The translations under genes were made by a program, and so were the position numbers. From Tragulus kanchil (lineage: Eukaryota; Chordata; Mammalia; Artiodactyla; Tragulidae): 64,000 nucleotides of DNA. The stretch covers positions 179,395,501-179,459,500 of the forward strand of contig JAIOJX010000004.1 in assembly GCA_022376925.1 (NCBI GenBank). The letters are read 5' to 3'. The notes beneath the pieces are model-generated. The model was not told where the DNA came from, made no database searches, and was given only the letters and a program-made list of their open reading frames with translations. Shown here piece after piece: positions 11,096 to 23,050 of the stretch. Positions within the stretch are counted from its first letter, which is position 1; every line of letters starts with the position of its first letter.

Positions 11096-12930
11096 CCCAC
11101 GTGGGCGGGCTGGGGGTCAGCAAGCCAGGCTGCCAGCCTCGCTCGCGGGGGCCGACCACACAGAGTAGCTAGTGCCGAGGATTTCTGGAGCACCAGAGAG
11201 TGGGGTAAACCTGAGGGCACCGCCCAGAAAAAGCACACAGAAAGCTCCAGACTGGACCAACAAGGTCCAGGGAGCATTGGAACAGAAGACACTGAAAGGG
11301 AAGATCGAACATTCCCCTCACGGCGGGGATCATGGGAGCCGAGCTAGCGGGCACACCCCAGAGGGCAGGTGTGGGGGCGCCCGCCGCACGTCCTGGCTGC
11401 GCGGAGGCCCTGTGGTGTGAAGAGGGCTCGGAGCGCCTGTGCTGGAGGCAGTGCCGGGCCAGCCCCAGCTCTGCCGCACGGTAGCTGAGTGACCCTCAGG
11501 GTGGCGATGGCTCCATGCGCAGGCCCCAGCTTGTGGGTGGGTGGTGGGCGGGCCGAGGAAACACGTGGAGCGCCCGAAGCAGCGTCACCCATCATCACTT
11601 ACCTCTTAGTCACCACGTCAGGCATCTTCAGGGTTCGGTGACTGCAATGAAAGTAAATTTATTTGGAAATGTGAGCAATGCTGGAATAGTCTGACATTAT
11701 TTGTCTGTCTTTGTGTGTGGGCTTGGTCCTACCTGACTGTCTTCAACCCCGTGGACTGTAGCCTGCCAGGCTCCTCTGTGGGATTTCCCATTCAAGAATA
11801 CTGGAATGGGTTGCTACTTCTTTCTGGGGGGGAGCACAAGTCCGCTGCTCCCACTTGAAGCTCAACAGTCAAAGCTCACGGTTATCGTTCCTTTACCATC
11901 AGGCCGGCCCCCACCTTCGTCACCCCTTGATGCGAGGGAGGAGGCAAGAAAGTGGCTTTCATCAGAGACAAAGAGGAGTGCAGTGTGGAATAGGGCCTTT
12001 ATAGTAACGAGAAGGGACCAGATGATTCACTGGCTTCTGTGAAATAAGAAACTTAAGCAGAAAGTACAGTGAGATGGCGCTTGGTCATTTGCCAGCTTTT
12101 ATGTAGAGACAAACAGAAGCTGCAAGTATCCGGGTGGTACAAACACCCAGAATGATGAGGTAAGAGGAGCCATCTGTCAGTGGGAAACCAGAGCACACCC
12201 ACGTGGGCGGGCTGGGGGTCAGCAAGCCAGGCTGCCAGCCTCGCTCGCGGGGGCCGACCACACAGAGTAGCTAGTGCCGAGGATTTCTGGAGCACCAGAG
12301 AGTGGGGTAAACCTGAGGGCACCGCCCAGAAAAAGCACACAGAAAGCTCCAGACTGGACCAACAAGGTCCAGGGAGCATTGGAACAGAAGACACTGAAAG
12401 GGAAGATCGAACATTCCCCTCACGGCGGGGATCATGGGAGCCGAGCTAGCGGGCACACCCCAGAGGGCAGGTGTGGGGGCGCCCGCCGCACGTCCTGGCT
12501 GCGCGGAGGCCCTGTGGTGTGAAGAGGGCTCGGAGCGCCTGTGCTGGAGGCAGTGCCCGGGCCAGCCCCAGCTCTGCCGCACGGTAGCTGAGTGACCCTC
12601 AGGGTGGCGATGGCTCCATGCGCAGGCCCCAGCTTGTGGGTGGGTGGTGGGCGGGCCGAGGAAACACGTGGAGCGCCCGAAGCAGCGTCACCCATCATCA
12701 CTTACCTCTTAGTCACCACGTCAGGCATCTTCAGGGTTCGGTGACTGCAATGAAAGTAAATTTATTTGGAAATGTGAGCAATGCTGGAATAGTCTGACAT
12801 TATTTGTCTGTCTTTGTGTGTGGGCTTGGTCCTACCTGACTGTCTTCAACCCCGTGGACTGTAGCCTGCCAGGCTCCTCTGTGGGATTTCCCATTCAAGA
12901 ATACTGGAATGGGTTGCTACTTCTTTCTCC
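10732..12930 (+). repeat. Tandem direct duplication 4 (unit about 1,102-1,108 bp)
   Basis: 10732-11839 repeats as 11840-12930. The start of copy 2 has lost 6 bp ('gctcaacagtc' for 'gctctcaggagacagtc'). Copy 1 ends in an abnormal G run ('ttctggggggg') where copy 2 reads 'ttctccaggggatc' within a Bov-A2 element. Confidence 0.9.
11711..11830 (+). mobile_element. Truncated Bov-A2-like SINE (first copy)
   Basis: Carries the ruminant block 'ccccgtggactgtagcctgc' and 'caagaatactggaatgggtt'. It is cut at the junction near 11835. The full element is at 12820-13018. Confidence 0.8.
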
Positions 12931-13018
12931 AGGGGATCGTACCAACTCAGGGATCAAACCAAACTTTCCTGTGTTGCAGGCAAATTCTTGACTGCCGAGC
13001 CATCACGGATACTCGTTT
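12820..13018 (+). mobile_element. Bov-A2-like SINE
   Basis: A full monomer: 'ggactgtagcctgccaggct', 'gaatactggaatgggttgc', 'ccaggggatc', 'ttgcaggcaaattcttgac' and 'gccgagccatcacgg' occur in the Bov-A2 order. The family is confined to ruminants, which supports the organism call. Confidence 0.85.
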
Positions 13019-14135
13019 GTCCAAGAAGGGCTTCACAATATGGTAGTTTGTATTCATGTGTCATGCTTCTGAAATGAAAAGGTCTTTAAATTATAGGAGA
13101 ATTTTAATTGTAGGATAAAGAGAAATGCCAGGATTTCTAGCACTCCTTCCAGTCATTTAGGATCCAGGCCCATCTCTTTAGGAGAAGCCCCATCTGTTTT
13201 TCCATAACACAGATTTGGAAAGAAAAAAAGAAATCTACACATATTCATTAGGCTTTATGACTTTTCCTTCACATCCTTGTGTGAGTCCCCCAGGAACCAG
13301 AGGGAGGAAAGGACAGATTATTGAGTGCCTCCTGCAAGCCTGGTGAGCATCATCTCATTTGATTCTGATAACAGCCCCTCGAGGTACACATGACCACCTT
13401 GGTGTTACAGATGAGGAATTTGAGGCCCAAAGCCATCCAGCTAGTGAGCAGAAGGACCAGTACTAAGGCCCGAGCCTCCCAGATCCTGGGCCAGCTGGAC
13501 AGGACAGGGTGGCCTGAGAGAGTGGACGGGAAGAGCCGGGCTGCCTGGCATGCCAAGGAGGGCACAGAGCATCACGGTCAGTTCCTCCGTCGGAGCCAGG
13601 ACCTGCGAGAAGAGGCACCTGCTTGCCATAAGCCCAGAACTGTTGAGCATGACCCGACATTTCGCTTCCTGACCACGTCTGCCAGGAAGCAGGGGTGGCG
13701 TACATAGTGGCCTAGCAGAGAAGCTGCATTCGTTAATTGGAGCTCCAGGCTCCGCCCTCGGCCTGGCCTGCAGTCAGTATTTGTCTTGATGATGACAGTG
13801 TGGGCTTGCGGCAGTGTACCAGCGTGTTCTTAATTGGGTCCCAGCATCTCGTGTTGACTCATCCTCCCGTCTCCAGACTTGCTGGCCATTTGGAAAAGGA
13901 TATGGAGGAGTTGAGACGGGGAGGTGTCAGATTGTTACTGAGGCATTTCTAATTTGTGATGTACAGTTTTCAAGCCAACTCTTTCTCCTGGTTTTTCCTG
14001 TTTTCTACAGCACCCCTTGGGGAAAGGCATTTTCTGCTGCCACCGAGCCGGCAGGGCCAGCTTCCTGCACCATCTGGGTGTGTCTTAATTACCAGTCCCA
14101 GCACCTCCTGAAAGCATCACTCTCTCCCTGGTCAG
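13019..14135. other. End of DNAL4 intron 1, with an old MIR-like segment
   Basis: Mostly unique intronic sequence. 13316-13460 resembles MIR: 'cctcgaggtacacatgacca' is followed by 'cagatgaggaatttgaggcc'. The open frame 13390-13707 reads through it with no protein similarity I recognise. The intron ends with an acceptor, cag, at 14133-14135. Confidence 0.5.
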
Positions 14136-14147
14136 AGTGGAAAGATC

Positions 14148-17100
14148 ATGGGAGAAACAGAAGGGAAGAAAGATGAGGCTGATTATAAACGACTGCAGAC
14201 CTTCCCTCTGGTCAGGGTAAGCCCCGGAGGAGGGAGGCCGGTGACCAGCAGAGCCCAGGAGCCTCAGACGGAGCGGCAGGGGGAGCTGGTCCCCTGCAGG
14301 ATGGCATTGGGAGGAAGTTCAGATGGGCTCCGCTGGCCAGACCTACAGACCGAGGGGGTCAGCAGTGGTTCATTCTTTCATCCATCCATCCATCCATCTG
14401 GCAATGATTTGGGCCACCTACTATACTCGGGCACTGTTCTAGGCACTGTGGATATAGGAGTGAACAAGACAAAGGCCTGGCCCATGTGAAAAAAAGGTTG
14501 AAAGAACCTAATTTCAGGGAACGAGTGCTATGAAGAAAAAGAGAGCAGTTGTAAGGAGCTGGCGAGTGAGGCTTGACTTCTGGAAAGGCGTCTCGGCCCC
14601 GGCCCCGGGGGCAGCCTGGTGAGGGTGCAGAGGAGAACCCCTGAGGCCGGGGCGGCAGCAGGCACCGAGAGCCAGGGCAGGTGCCGAAGAAGGCCAGTGC
14701 AGCTGCAGCAGAGTGCCGAGGGAGGGGCGCAGGACTGGGGGCCGACGTGACCACTGGGCCAGCCTCCCAGGCCTGGGGGCCACAGTGAGAGATGGGGGTC
14801 CCATCCTGAGTTCATAGGGGAGCAGTGGAGAGCTTCTAGCCAAGGAGTAGGCGCATCACGATCTGCTTAATGTTTCTAAAAAATCCCTTCAGCTGTTGGG
14901 AGGAGAATGGGTTTTAGGGAACCCTAGAGGAAGTGGGGAGACCGTCCGGCGGCTGCTGCAGAGCTCGAGAGAGAGAGAAGGTGGCTGGGTCCAGGTCACA
15001 TAGCGGAGGTGGCGAGACATGGGTAGGGGTCTAGCCGGATGTTAACGGTAGAGCAATAGAGTTCACGGTGCACTGGATGCCGAGGATGAGGGAAACGCGG
15101 CCAAGGGCGACTGCCAGGGTTTGTTTTGTCCTGAGCGTGGGAGAGAAGACGGAGGACTAGGTTTGTGGGAAACATCAAGTGTTGTCTTTCAGACATCTGA
15201 GCTTGGCAAGTAGGCAGCTGGATATAGGAATCTGGAGCCCCCAAAAGAAGTTAAAGCTGAGGATGAACGCGTGGGGACCCTGCCTGCATGGAGGATACCA
15301 GACTTCACAGGGCAGGGCGGGGTCCCTGGAGAGCAGGAGCTGGAGGAGAGGCGAGGGTGGAGACAGAGTCCGGAGAAGGCGGGCACCCCGAGGGGCAGGT
15401 GGAAAGCTGGGGCCCTCCAGTGGCTGCACCATCCCTTCAGGCTGCTGGGCAAGTCAGCCCTGTGCTGAGGCTACTGGTGAACCGTTTCCGTGGCTGGCAT
15501 GCTCCTGCCTGGGCCAGCCGCCTTGCCCCGTCTGTCGCTGGGATGTGTTGGTTACACGGGGGCCCACGAGGCTTTGCTTGATTCCGATCAGGAGCTGGAT
15601 CATCTCTCTGGGCCCTGCCCGTGCCTTAAGCCTGGGTCAGAGGCCAGCCCAGAAGGCGGGTCACAGGCTAAGGCTCTCTCTGTTTGTCCTTGCCCTGTCT
15701 CCAGCACTCGGACATGCCAGAGGAGATGCGAGTGGAGACCATGGAGCTGTGTGTCACGGCCTGTGAGAAATTCTCCAACAACAACGAGGTATTGCCATCA
15801 GTCAGGCAGCCCCTAGCGGCTTTGGTGACCCTTGTGGCCCCCGTCCCCACAGCCAGCCACAGAGAGTGCTGCTGGGGCCGGGCCAGACCCTCCTTGGAAG
15901 CATTCACAGTGTGGGGAAGGCCGGGGAGGGGAGAGGCTGGCTCTGGTCTCAGGCAGTGAGCCGGTGCTCACGTCCAGCCCGAGACGGAGAACAACCAGGG
16001 GCTTTCTGTGACACCCCTGCCCGTGTTCCTCATCTTAGGTGGGCCGCTAAATAGGTACCTTTCCCCTTGGCTCCGTCCCAGTGGAGAACAGGCCCGCCCA
16101 GGCATTCACTCATGTATCCATCCATCCATTCGAAAAGATAGTAAGCACCATCCCTGATTCAGGCACTGGCCTGGGTGCTGGCGATATGACACGTAGGCAT
16201 CGACAGGAGTGCATCTGTCCGCCTGGCGGTGAGCGAGAAGGAAGCCGGTGTCGTGGCAGCCGGGGTGGGGTGCTGAGGCAGATCCTGGCCAGTGCGCGTC
16301 CCTTCTTCGGGCCAGGCAGGCCCACGCTGAAGTCCCCAGCCCTCCCTAGTTCTTTAGCCTCCCTCGGACGGGCCACTTCTCATCGCCTGGTCTGTGCCTG
16401 GGGGCGAGGAGGCTGCCTTCCTGCAGGGTGTTTGTGAGGAGACACACGCTGGGATGATGTGGGTGCGGCACCGGGCTGGGTGGGGGGCGCGGCCGGTGCA
16501 CAGCAGAGCGCCTGCGCCTGGGGCTCACCCCAGAGGCCGGGCATCCGCCCCTCCCAAGGCCTCCCGAAAGAGCGCACCTGGCCCGGACGGGGGCCCCTGC
16601 CGTCGCCGAGGGAGGCAGGCCAGCTTCTCTTCCAGAGCCTACCCACCCCGTCAGGGAAAGGCCTTTGGGCTCCCTGGCACCTCACCGTGACCGGGTGATC
16701 ACTCCGGCTGCGGCATGCGCTCAGGGAGCAGGCTCGTTTAGGGCGAGAGCAGCCTTGTGGACGCGGGCTCCGCGGGCATAGCCCAGGCTCCAGCCCGGAG
16801 CCCTGCCGCCTCGCCAGTGGCTTCTGCCGGGTGAGGTAGCGTCTGGGTTTCTGTGGCTGTGTGGCTGCCCCTGCAGGAGGGCGTGGAGACCCTGTCTGAA
16901 GGTCCCAGAGCAGAACAGCAGCCATCAGGCTACAGGCCTTCCTCACGCTAAGACGTCCCCTCCCCGACGCGCCCCGCTGACGCGTGTGCTCTTGGTTCCA
17001 GAGCGCGGCCAAGATGATCAAAGAGACCATGGACAAGAAGTTCGGCTCCTCCTGGCACGTGGTGATCGGCGAAGGCTTCGGCTTTGAGATCACGCACGAG

Positions 17101-17166
17101 GTGAAGAACCTCCTCTACCTGTACTTCGGGGGGACCCTGGCTGTGTGTGTCTGGAAGTGCTCCTGA
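14148..17166 (+). CDS. DNAL4: Dynein axonemal light chain 4 (three coding exons)
   Basis: Join 14148-14216, 15705-15788, 17002-17166 (69+84+165 bp) gives 105 codons plus TGA. Every junction is GT-AG: donors at 14217 (gtaagc) and 15789 (gtattg), acceptors ending at 15704 and 17001. The ATG is 12 bp inside its exon. The protein begins MGETEGKKDEADYKRLQTF and ends VCVWKCS, which I recognise as DNAL4; the length equals the human protein. It belongs to the LC8-like dynein light chain family: residues about 25-105 form the conserved fold, with the GEGFGFEITHE segment and a YFGGTLAV strand that correspond to the dimer and partner-binding groove in LC8. Family knowledge places it in axonemal dynein complexes as a light chain. 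The coding exons are single-copy and intact. Intron 1 (1896-14135) carries duplications 1-4. Confidence 0.97.
14370..14475 (+). repeat. Old interspersed repeat (L2/MIR-like) in DNAL4 intron 2
   Basis: The pattern (catc)n, 'cacctactatactcgggcac', 'tgttctaggcactgtggata', 'gtgaacaagacaaaggcctg' is the widely dispersed mammalian L2/MIR-type 3' signature. Family assignment is approximate. A similar segment lies at 16100-16200. Confidence 0.5.
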
Positions 17167-18036
17167 CACCACCCCCCGCGCCCGCCCCCCCGCAGGCCTG
17201 TCCCCCGTGGTCCCTCGGGAGGGGGGCAGTGCGGGGCAGGTCCTGATTCTCCAGAGGAGAGCTGGGGGCGTCCCTGTCGTCCTGTGTGCCACGTCCTGAG
17301 CTGCGCCCAGTGTGTGAATCCGCTGACATCGCTGTCCCCAGGCCCGCAGCCGTCTCACGCTGAGTGCCCCGGTGTGAGGCGCGGAGGGGAGGCGGGGAGA
17401 CGAGACAGGGTAGAAGGAGCGGGAGAGATGGCATGTTCCCACGCCCAGCCCTGTGGGCAGGCCTCCGCCGTCCTGGTCTCTCCCGGCCGTGGGCAGGTGG
17501 TCTCGAGGAAGCCCCCTCTCCGGAGTCACTGCTGGCATCTCTCCTTGTCTTCTGGAGAAGTGGTGACCCCCATCCCCACCCCAGAAGCCCCTTTCCCCCG
17601 GCCCTGGGCTGGACAGGCCGCTGCGTCTCGTCGGCCGGCAGCTGCACCGCCCCCGGCTTTGGCGTAAGGGCCAAGCGGCCTGTCCCCTCCGCCCCGTCCC
17701 TCCCTCCCCTTGCCTCCACGTGTGCAGTTGGTAACCAGTGGCTAGGGTGCGGAAACCGCCGCCGTGCAGTTTCTCAAAGTGTCACTGACCTCCGGTGAGA
17801 CGCCTGGGCCAGGAGCGCCCTCACCGCGAGGCCCGATTCCGCAGGGAAGCCTGGCCTGCCACTCACTTCTCATCAGGGACCGCATGCTGATTTGTACTCG
17901 TTATCTCTGCTGGGTTTTCTATCTTCTTTTTGAGCGTGGGGAGAAGGGTTTTAGTAGAAGGGTGAATCCTATTTTACACAGCGGTCTTATTTATAGAAGT
18001 GTCTTGGTTTTTGCAATTAAAAGAACCAAAAACTGA
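17167..18036 (+). other. DNAL4: DNAL4 3' UTR
   Basis: Runs from the TGA at 17164-17166 to an expected cleavage site about 15 bp after the ATTAAA at 18016-18021. No repeat is recognised inside it. Confidence 0.7.
18016..18021 (+). terminator. DNAL4: DNAL4 polyadenylation signal (ATTAAA)
   Basis: ATTAAA, the commonest variant of AATAAA, lies about 850 bp after the DNAL4 stop, in a locally A/T-rich patch within GC-rich DNA. No AATAAA was seen between the stop and this point. Confidence 0.7.
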
Positions 18037-18432
18037 CCTTGATCCACAGCCTCTTGAGCTTGGGGGAACACCACGCTCAGTGTCCTCAGGCTGTGCCGGG
18101 CTCCCGGAACCCGGAGAGCGGGCCGGCAGCCCTGTGCCCGGGCCCTGGTCCTCCCCTTCCATCACGGGTGGGACCGAGTGCAGTTGGGCGGGGCCTCGTG
18201 GACACTGGCCAGGCCACCCTGGTGGCCAGCCCGAGCCCCTGGCATGTGCCGCCGCACGTAATGGAGTTCAGTTCAGCGATGCTGGTCCGGCGGCACTGAG
18301 GGCCGGGCCCTGGAGGGAGACACGAAGGCAGAAGCTGCAGCCGCTGCCCTCAGTGAGCTCACGGACTGTCGAGCAGGGACACCTGGACCCATTTGTTTCA
18401 GCTGGATGTGGAAAGTGATGAGCTAAAGGGAC

Positions 18433-18725
18433 GGGGACTTCCCTGGTGGTCCAGCGGTGAAGACTCTGTGCCAGTGCAGGGGACACGGGTTCAGTCCCTG
18501 GTCTAGGAAGGTCCTAAACGCTGCGGGGCAGCTGAGCCCGGGCACCGCAACTACGGAGCATGCACGCTGTGGGGCCCGTGCTCTGCAACAAGAGAAGCCC
18601 CCCGGTGAGAAGCCCGCACACTGCAGCTACAGAGTAACCCGCTGCTCTCCACAGCTAGAGAAAGCCCGCACGCAGCGACAAGATTCAGAGCAGCCAACAA
18701 ATCAATTGACACATTTTTTAAAAAA
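18433..18725 (+). mobile_element. Long Bov-tA/CHR SINE
   Basis: A complete element: head 'acttccctggtggtccagcg', B-box region 'acgggttcagtccctgg', then 'ctctgcaacaagagaag' and 'agctagagaaagcccgcacg' blocks and an A-rich tail ending near 18725. Confidence 0.85.
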
Positions 18726-21700
18726 GAGAGGACAGGGCATGCTCCTCACTCCTCCGCTGGCGGGGTGGGCCCTGAAAGCCAGCCCTCAGGGAGAGTGGGA
18801 TTTCCCCAGGGACGAGGAGCTCCAGGCCGCGAGACTGGAGGGGGAAGTGGCGTGAGGTGCGGGGCCCCGCTGCAGACGCGAGAAGCCCTCGCGGCCCAGG
18901 AACTGGCCCTGGAGCCTGAGTTTCACGCCTGAAACTGCCGGGTCTGGGCAGAGCTGGGCCAAGCTGCCTCCTCCCCTGCCTACCTTCCCCTCCTGAGGTG
19001 GCCGACCCGGACACCCAGGCCTGGCAGCCCTGGCCCCTGGCCGGGTCACGGCCTCCTGAGGCCATTGCCACGGGATCTGCCGGCGGCTCTGCTGGACGGC
19101 ATGCCATCCCTCTGCTGCCTTCCACTCAGAGCCCCCGGCGTCTGAGCAGAGAGGAGCGTGGCGAGCCACTTGCGAACTTCACAAGTGCCCGCGGGTCGCT
19201 GCTGGGGGCTGGGGGTGCAGTCTGAGCGAGGTGCAGGGGGCGGAAGACAAGGGGAGAAGTCAGGGTCACTGGCCCGAGGCTGGTCATCCAGACCTGGCTG
19301 TGGCGTGGGTTCCGGCCTTCTGGGACTTGTAGGGTAGGGGGTGGGTGGGAGGTGCAGCTCCTTGACCTTGGCCCTTCACTGACCGGAGCCCTGGACCACA
19401 CCAGGTGCTGCTGGAGGCAGGGGAGCGGGGGCGGCTGACGAGGCCCGCAGATGGGAAGCCAAGGAGGGGCGCTGAAGCCTGGAATAGCTACAGTTTATTA
19501 ACAGCCAGTTTGGCAGCTGTTCTCACCTCTAATCTGCCACACGTAGGTGCCAAAAAGCGAGCCAGGCTCAGCCTGCGTCCCAGGTAGTAGGGCAGCAGCC
19601 GGGGTTCAGGCTCTGAAGCGGGCAGACTGGCTCAGGCCCCCGCTGCTCTCCCCAGCCTCTCTGAGCCTCCAGGGCTTTGTCAGGTAGAGATAAGCCCCGA
19701 GTACCTGAGGTTGCTGAGGCGCAGGCCTGCCCCTGAGCAGCGGTGCTCCTGTGTGCTGGGTGTGCTCTCCCCAGCTGGAGCCGGGCCTACCTGACACCCA
19801 GCTGCCCCAGGACAGGGCGGAGTCAGCACTGTCCCGCCCCTCCTGCCCGCTGAGGCGGACCCCTCCTCGCCCACCGCCCCTTCCTGCTCCCGGAGGGCGG
19901 TGGGCTCCCTGTCCGGCGGGCCCCCGGGCCAGGGCGGCTGTGTTTCTTCTCTTGACCTCGGTGGCGTTCCTTCCCTGTTCCCCTGGGATCCGTGCCAGCT
20001 GTGGTCACCCTGACTGTCCTCACAGGCCCCTCCCTGCTCGTGGCTAGAGATTCACAAGCATTTGCTGACACGGACTGAAAAGGAGGGGTCCTGACCCTGA
20101 GCAACGTGCCGGAGCACACCAGCCTTGGCAGCCGATGGCTGGCAGTCCCTTAAGGAGGGCAGACCCGGGGATGGAAGAGCGGGACGCATTTATCCATAAG
20201 TGATCTGGTAGGGGAGAGGGAAGACGGGGTTGAGAGGAATGTGGGTTCAGGGAAGAGGAACAGCTGTCAGTGCCCAGGGCACTGGGGAAGGTGTCACAGA
20301 GGAGGTGGCGCTGAACCAGGCTGTGGCATTTCCGGGGGAGGGATGGGATGGGGGTTCACCCTCAGGCGAGGGTGCGCAGGATGTTTGGAACAGCAGTGCC
20401 CGGGGAGGTGGGGAGGTGGCGTGGAGGGCGGTGGAGGGTTTGCGAGTGGAGTTCCCAGGAGGGCGAGAGGGAGGAAAAGGGGGCTGGGGGTGAGGGGTTG
20501 CTGAGGTTGAGGACAAGGACACCTCCGGCCGCTGAGTGCCGCCCACTTGGCAGCTGCTGGGCTCGCTCCTCTAGGACTGTGATGTCCTGTATCCTCAACA
20601 GACCTCCAAGATGGTCCTCACTGTCCCCATTGACAGATGAAGAAACTGAGGCTGGGTGAGGTTAGAGATCTTGCCTGGGTCCCAGCTGGGAAGCAACTCC
20701 AGCTGGGACTTAGACCCCCGCCTGCCAACCTCGCCAGCCCTGCTCACCCGGGCACCAGCTGCGTTCACAGGCCTGCCCTTTACCTCCCGACTGGCAGAGA
20801 GCTGGGGCCCCAGGGCATGACAGCACCTCCGGCCAGCCTCTCCCTCCCGCTGGCCACCGGACCCCACCTCCCCCTGCGCAGACCACTGCAGCCCAGGCAT
20901 TCACTTAGTGACCACAGCCCTGCAGCCGCCGCCAGGCCAGGCCCCTCCAGGGCCATCTGTGCGGGGGCAGCAGCGACGCACCCAGTCCCCGCCGCCTGGG
21001 AGAGCAGCCAGATGAGAGAACCAAACACGGGTCTCCCCAGAAGGGGCCTGCACAGACTCTGGAACCTCAGGCCTCATCAGAGCTGGGGTGGGCGCGGGGC
21101 GAGGGGCGCCGAGGCAGTCAGTGTGAGAAGATGGAGCGCAGGGGCTTGGTGACGGGGCTCCACCGCAACCAGGGCGGTGGGCACGCTGCCAGGGGGCGGG
21201 CGGCCTTTGTAGCTGGCAGTGGGCCTGTGGAGGAATCTTCTGGTGAATAGCTAATGATGTCTGGGAAGCGATGCACAGAAGCTCCAGCAGCCCGCTTAGC
21301 CTACTTCCTGCCTCTCCGAGCACAGAGCCTACGGGTGGGCAGGCAGGCGGTGTCCCCGGGGGCGGTGGGTCCCAGGCCAGCGACCCCCCTCCCCCAGCAG
21401 GACTGACCAAGCTGCGGCGAAGCAGGGCTTCTTAGCGCCTGGAGAACAGGGAGCGGGAACATCAAGGGTGTCCTTTGGGTCCTCCCCCAAGTCTGGGAGG
21501 GGAACTGTTCACTTTTAGTTACCAGCCATCAGCCTGTTCTATTTTCCTTTTGTTCTCCTCATCTCATATTTAAAGTAACCACCTCCCACTGCCAGCTGCT
21601 GTCTTCAGTCCTTAGGAAGGCGGGGCGGGGGCGGGTAGAGAGGGAGCAAGCTTAGGAGGCAGAGGAGCTGAATCCCTACTCTCAATATTTCCAAACTGTC

Positions 21701-21820
21701 AGGTGTCCCAAGCGTACCAGGTTCCGCGCTAAGCGTTTTCCAAACTGTCTCATTTAGCCGGTGTGTCGACCCTGCGAGGGAGATCCTGCCGGCACCCCTT
21801 TCACAGATGAGGCATCGAGT
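18726..21820. other. GC-rich intergenic DNA between DNAL4 and SUN2
   Basis: No exon with coherent splice sites and no known protein was recognised. Long open frames here reflect high G+C. A MIR-like 'cagatgaagaaactgaggct' is at about 20634-20653. Confidence 0.5.
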
Positions 21821-22774
21821 CCAGAGGGGTTAGGTCACAGGGCCAGGATTCACCGAAGGCCCACAGGGCACTAAGCCCAGCGCTCAGACCTCTCCGGGGT
21901 TCTGCCTGCCACGGGACGGCCACTCTGCGTCTCAGATCCTGTTTTCTCACCTGCAAAATAGGGCTCCCGGCTCCTGCCCTGCCTCCTCCCGGGGTCACTG
22001 CGGGGCACCAAGGGGACGGTGGCCAGGAAGGTGGCCATGCCTGAAGGCAGGAGGTGCTGATCAGGGACGAGGGTCAGGGCCAGTCTGGGGAGGCATCTGC
22101 TGCCCTAGGGCCCCGCCTTCCCCTGGGAGGCTTGGGAGTCTGGAAGCTTGGGCTCAGCGGGGCAGGTAGGTAGTTGCCTCCAAGGCCCTGTTGGCGCCTC
22201 GGCTCTGCAGGGTCAGCGCATGAGAGGCAGGGTGAGCACACACACGTCCAGTGACTGAGGACCCTGAACGGCCGGGCCCAGACCTCGTCCTTCCATCCTG
22301 AGCTGGGAAGGACCGTCCCGCTAGCAGGTCCTTGTGAGGACTCGGCCGTCGCCAAGCACTCTCATGCTGTAACTTCCAGCGAAGAGAGCAGGGTAGATTC
22401 CACGAGAGTCTCTGCCCTAACAGTGAGGAAACCAGAACTTGGGATGTGCTGGGAGGAAGGGCTGGCCTGGGCCTGAGGTCTCTCCTCTGCACACCCATGG
22501 CCTCAGAAATGTGGCAAGGGTGTCGCCAGCTCCTCTAGGACTCCACCTGCTTGGCCACCTTCCTGGCCACCGTCCCCTTGGTGCCCCGCAGTGACCCCGG
22601 GAGGAGGCAGGGCAGGAGCCGGGAGCCCTATTTTGCAGGTGAGAAAACTTGAGATCGAAGACGCAGAGTGGCCGTCCCGTGGCAGGCAGACTCCCGGAGA
22701 GGTCCGAGCGCTGGGCTTAGTGCCCATGGCCTTCGGTGAGTCCTGGCCCCGTGCCCTGGAGCTTACCCCTCTGG
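21821..22774. repeat. Inverted repeat, arms about 217-223 bp, loop about 514 bp
   Basis: 21821-22037 and the reverse complement of 22552-22774 align. The inner 97 bp next to the loop (21941-22037) are identical on reading; the outer part differs by several substitutions and small indels. The loop 22038-22551 is unique. It may be an assembly fold-back or local inversion, or a real inverted duplication. The arms include an old MIR-like segment ('ttttctcacctgcaaaatag'). Confidence 0.85.
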
Positions 22775-22954
22775 GCTCCTCCTCCCTGGCCACTCCAGGT
22801 CACTTTGTGTCCCCACTGTGCCTCATCATGGTATCCACACCTGCTACACTGTATTGACTTGGTGGAGGCTGTGTCTTCCCTCTCCAGCCTGGGAGCTGAT
22901 AGGTATCAAAGATGGCCTGGGACTAGCGAGCGAGTGAATGAGGACAGTTAGAGG

Positions 22955-23050
22955 AATGGTGGGTGGATGACGGGTGGATGATGGATGATGGATGGGTGGA
23001 TGATGGCTGGCTGGCTGGATGAATAATGGATAGCTAACTGGATGGAAGAT
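22955..23050 (+). repeat. Imperfect (GGATGAT)n/(GGCT)n simple repeat
   Basis: Runs of ggatga, tggatgg and ggctggctgg form a short degenerate microsatellite. No function is inferred. Confidence 0.8.

Noticed and set aside
22955..23050. GGATG-type repeat as a CRISPR-like or minisatellite array
   Set aside because: Units are short, degenerate and lack unique spacers. It is an ordinary microsatellite in a mammalian genome.
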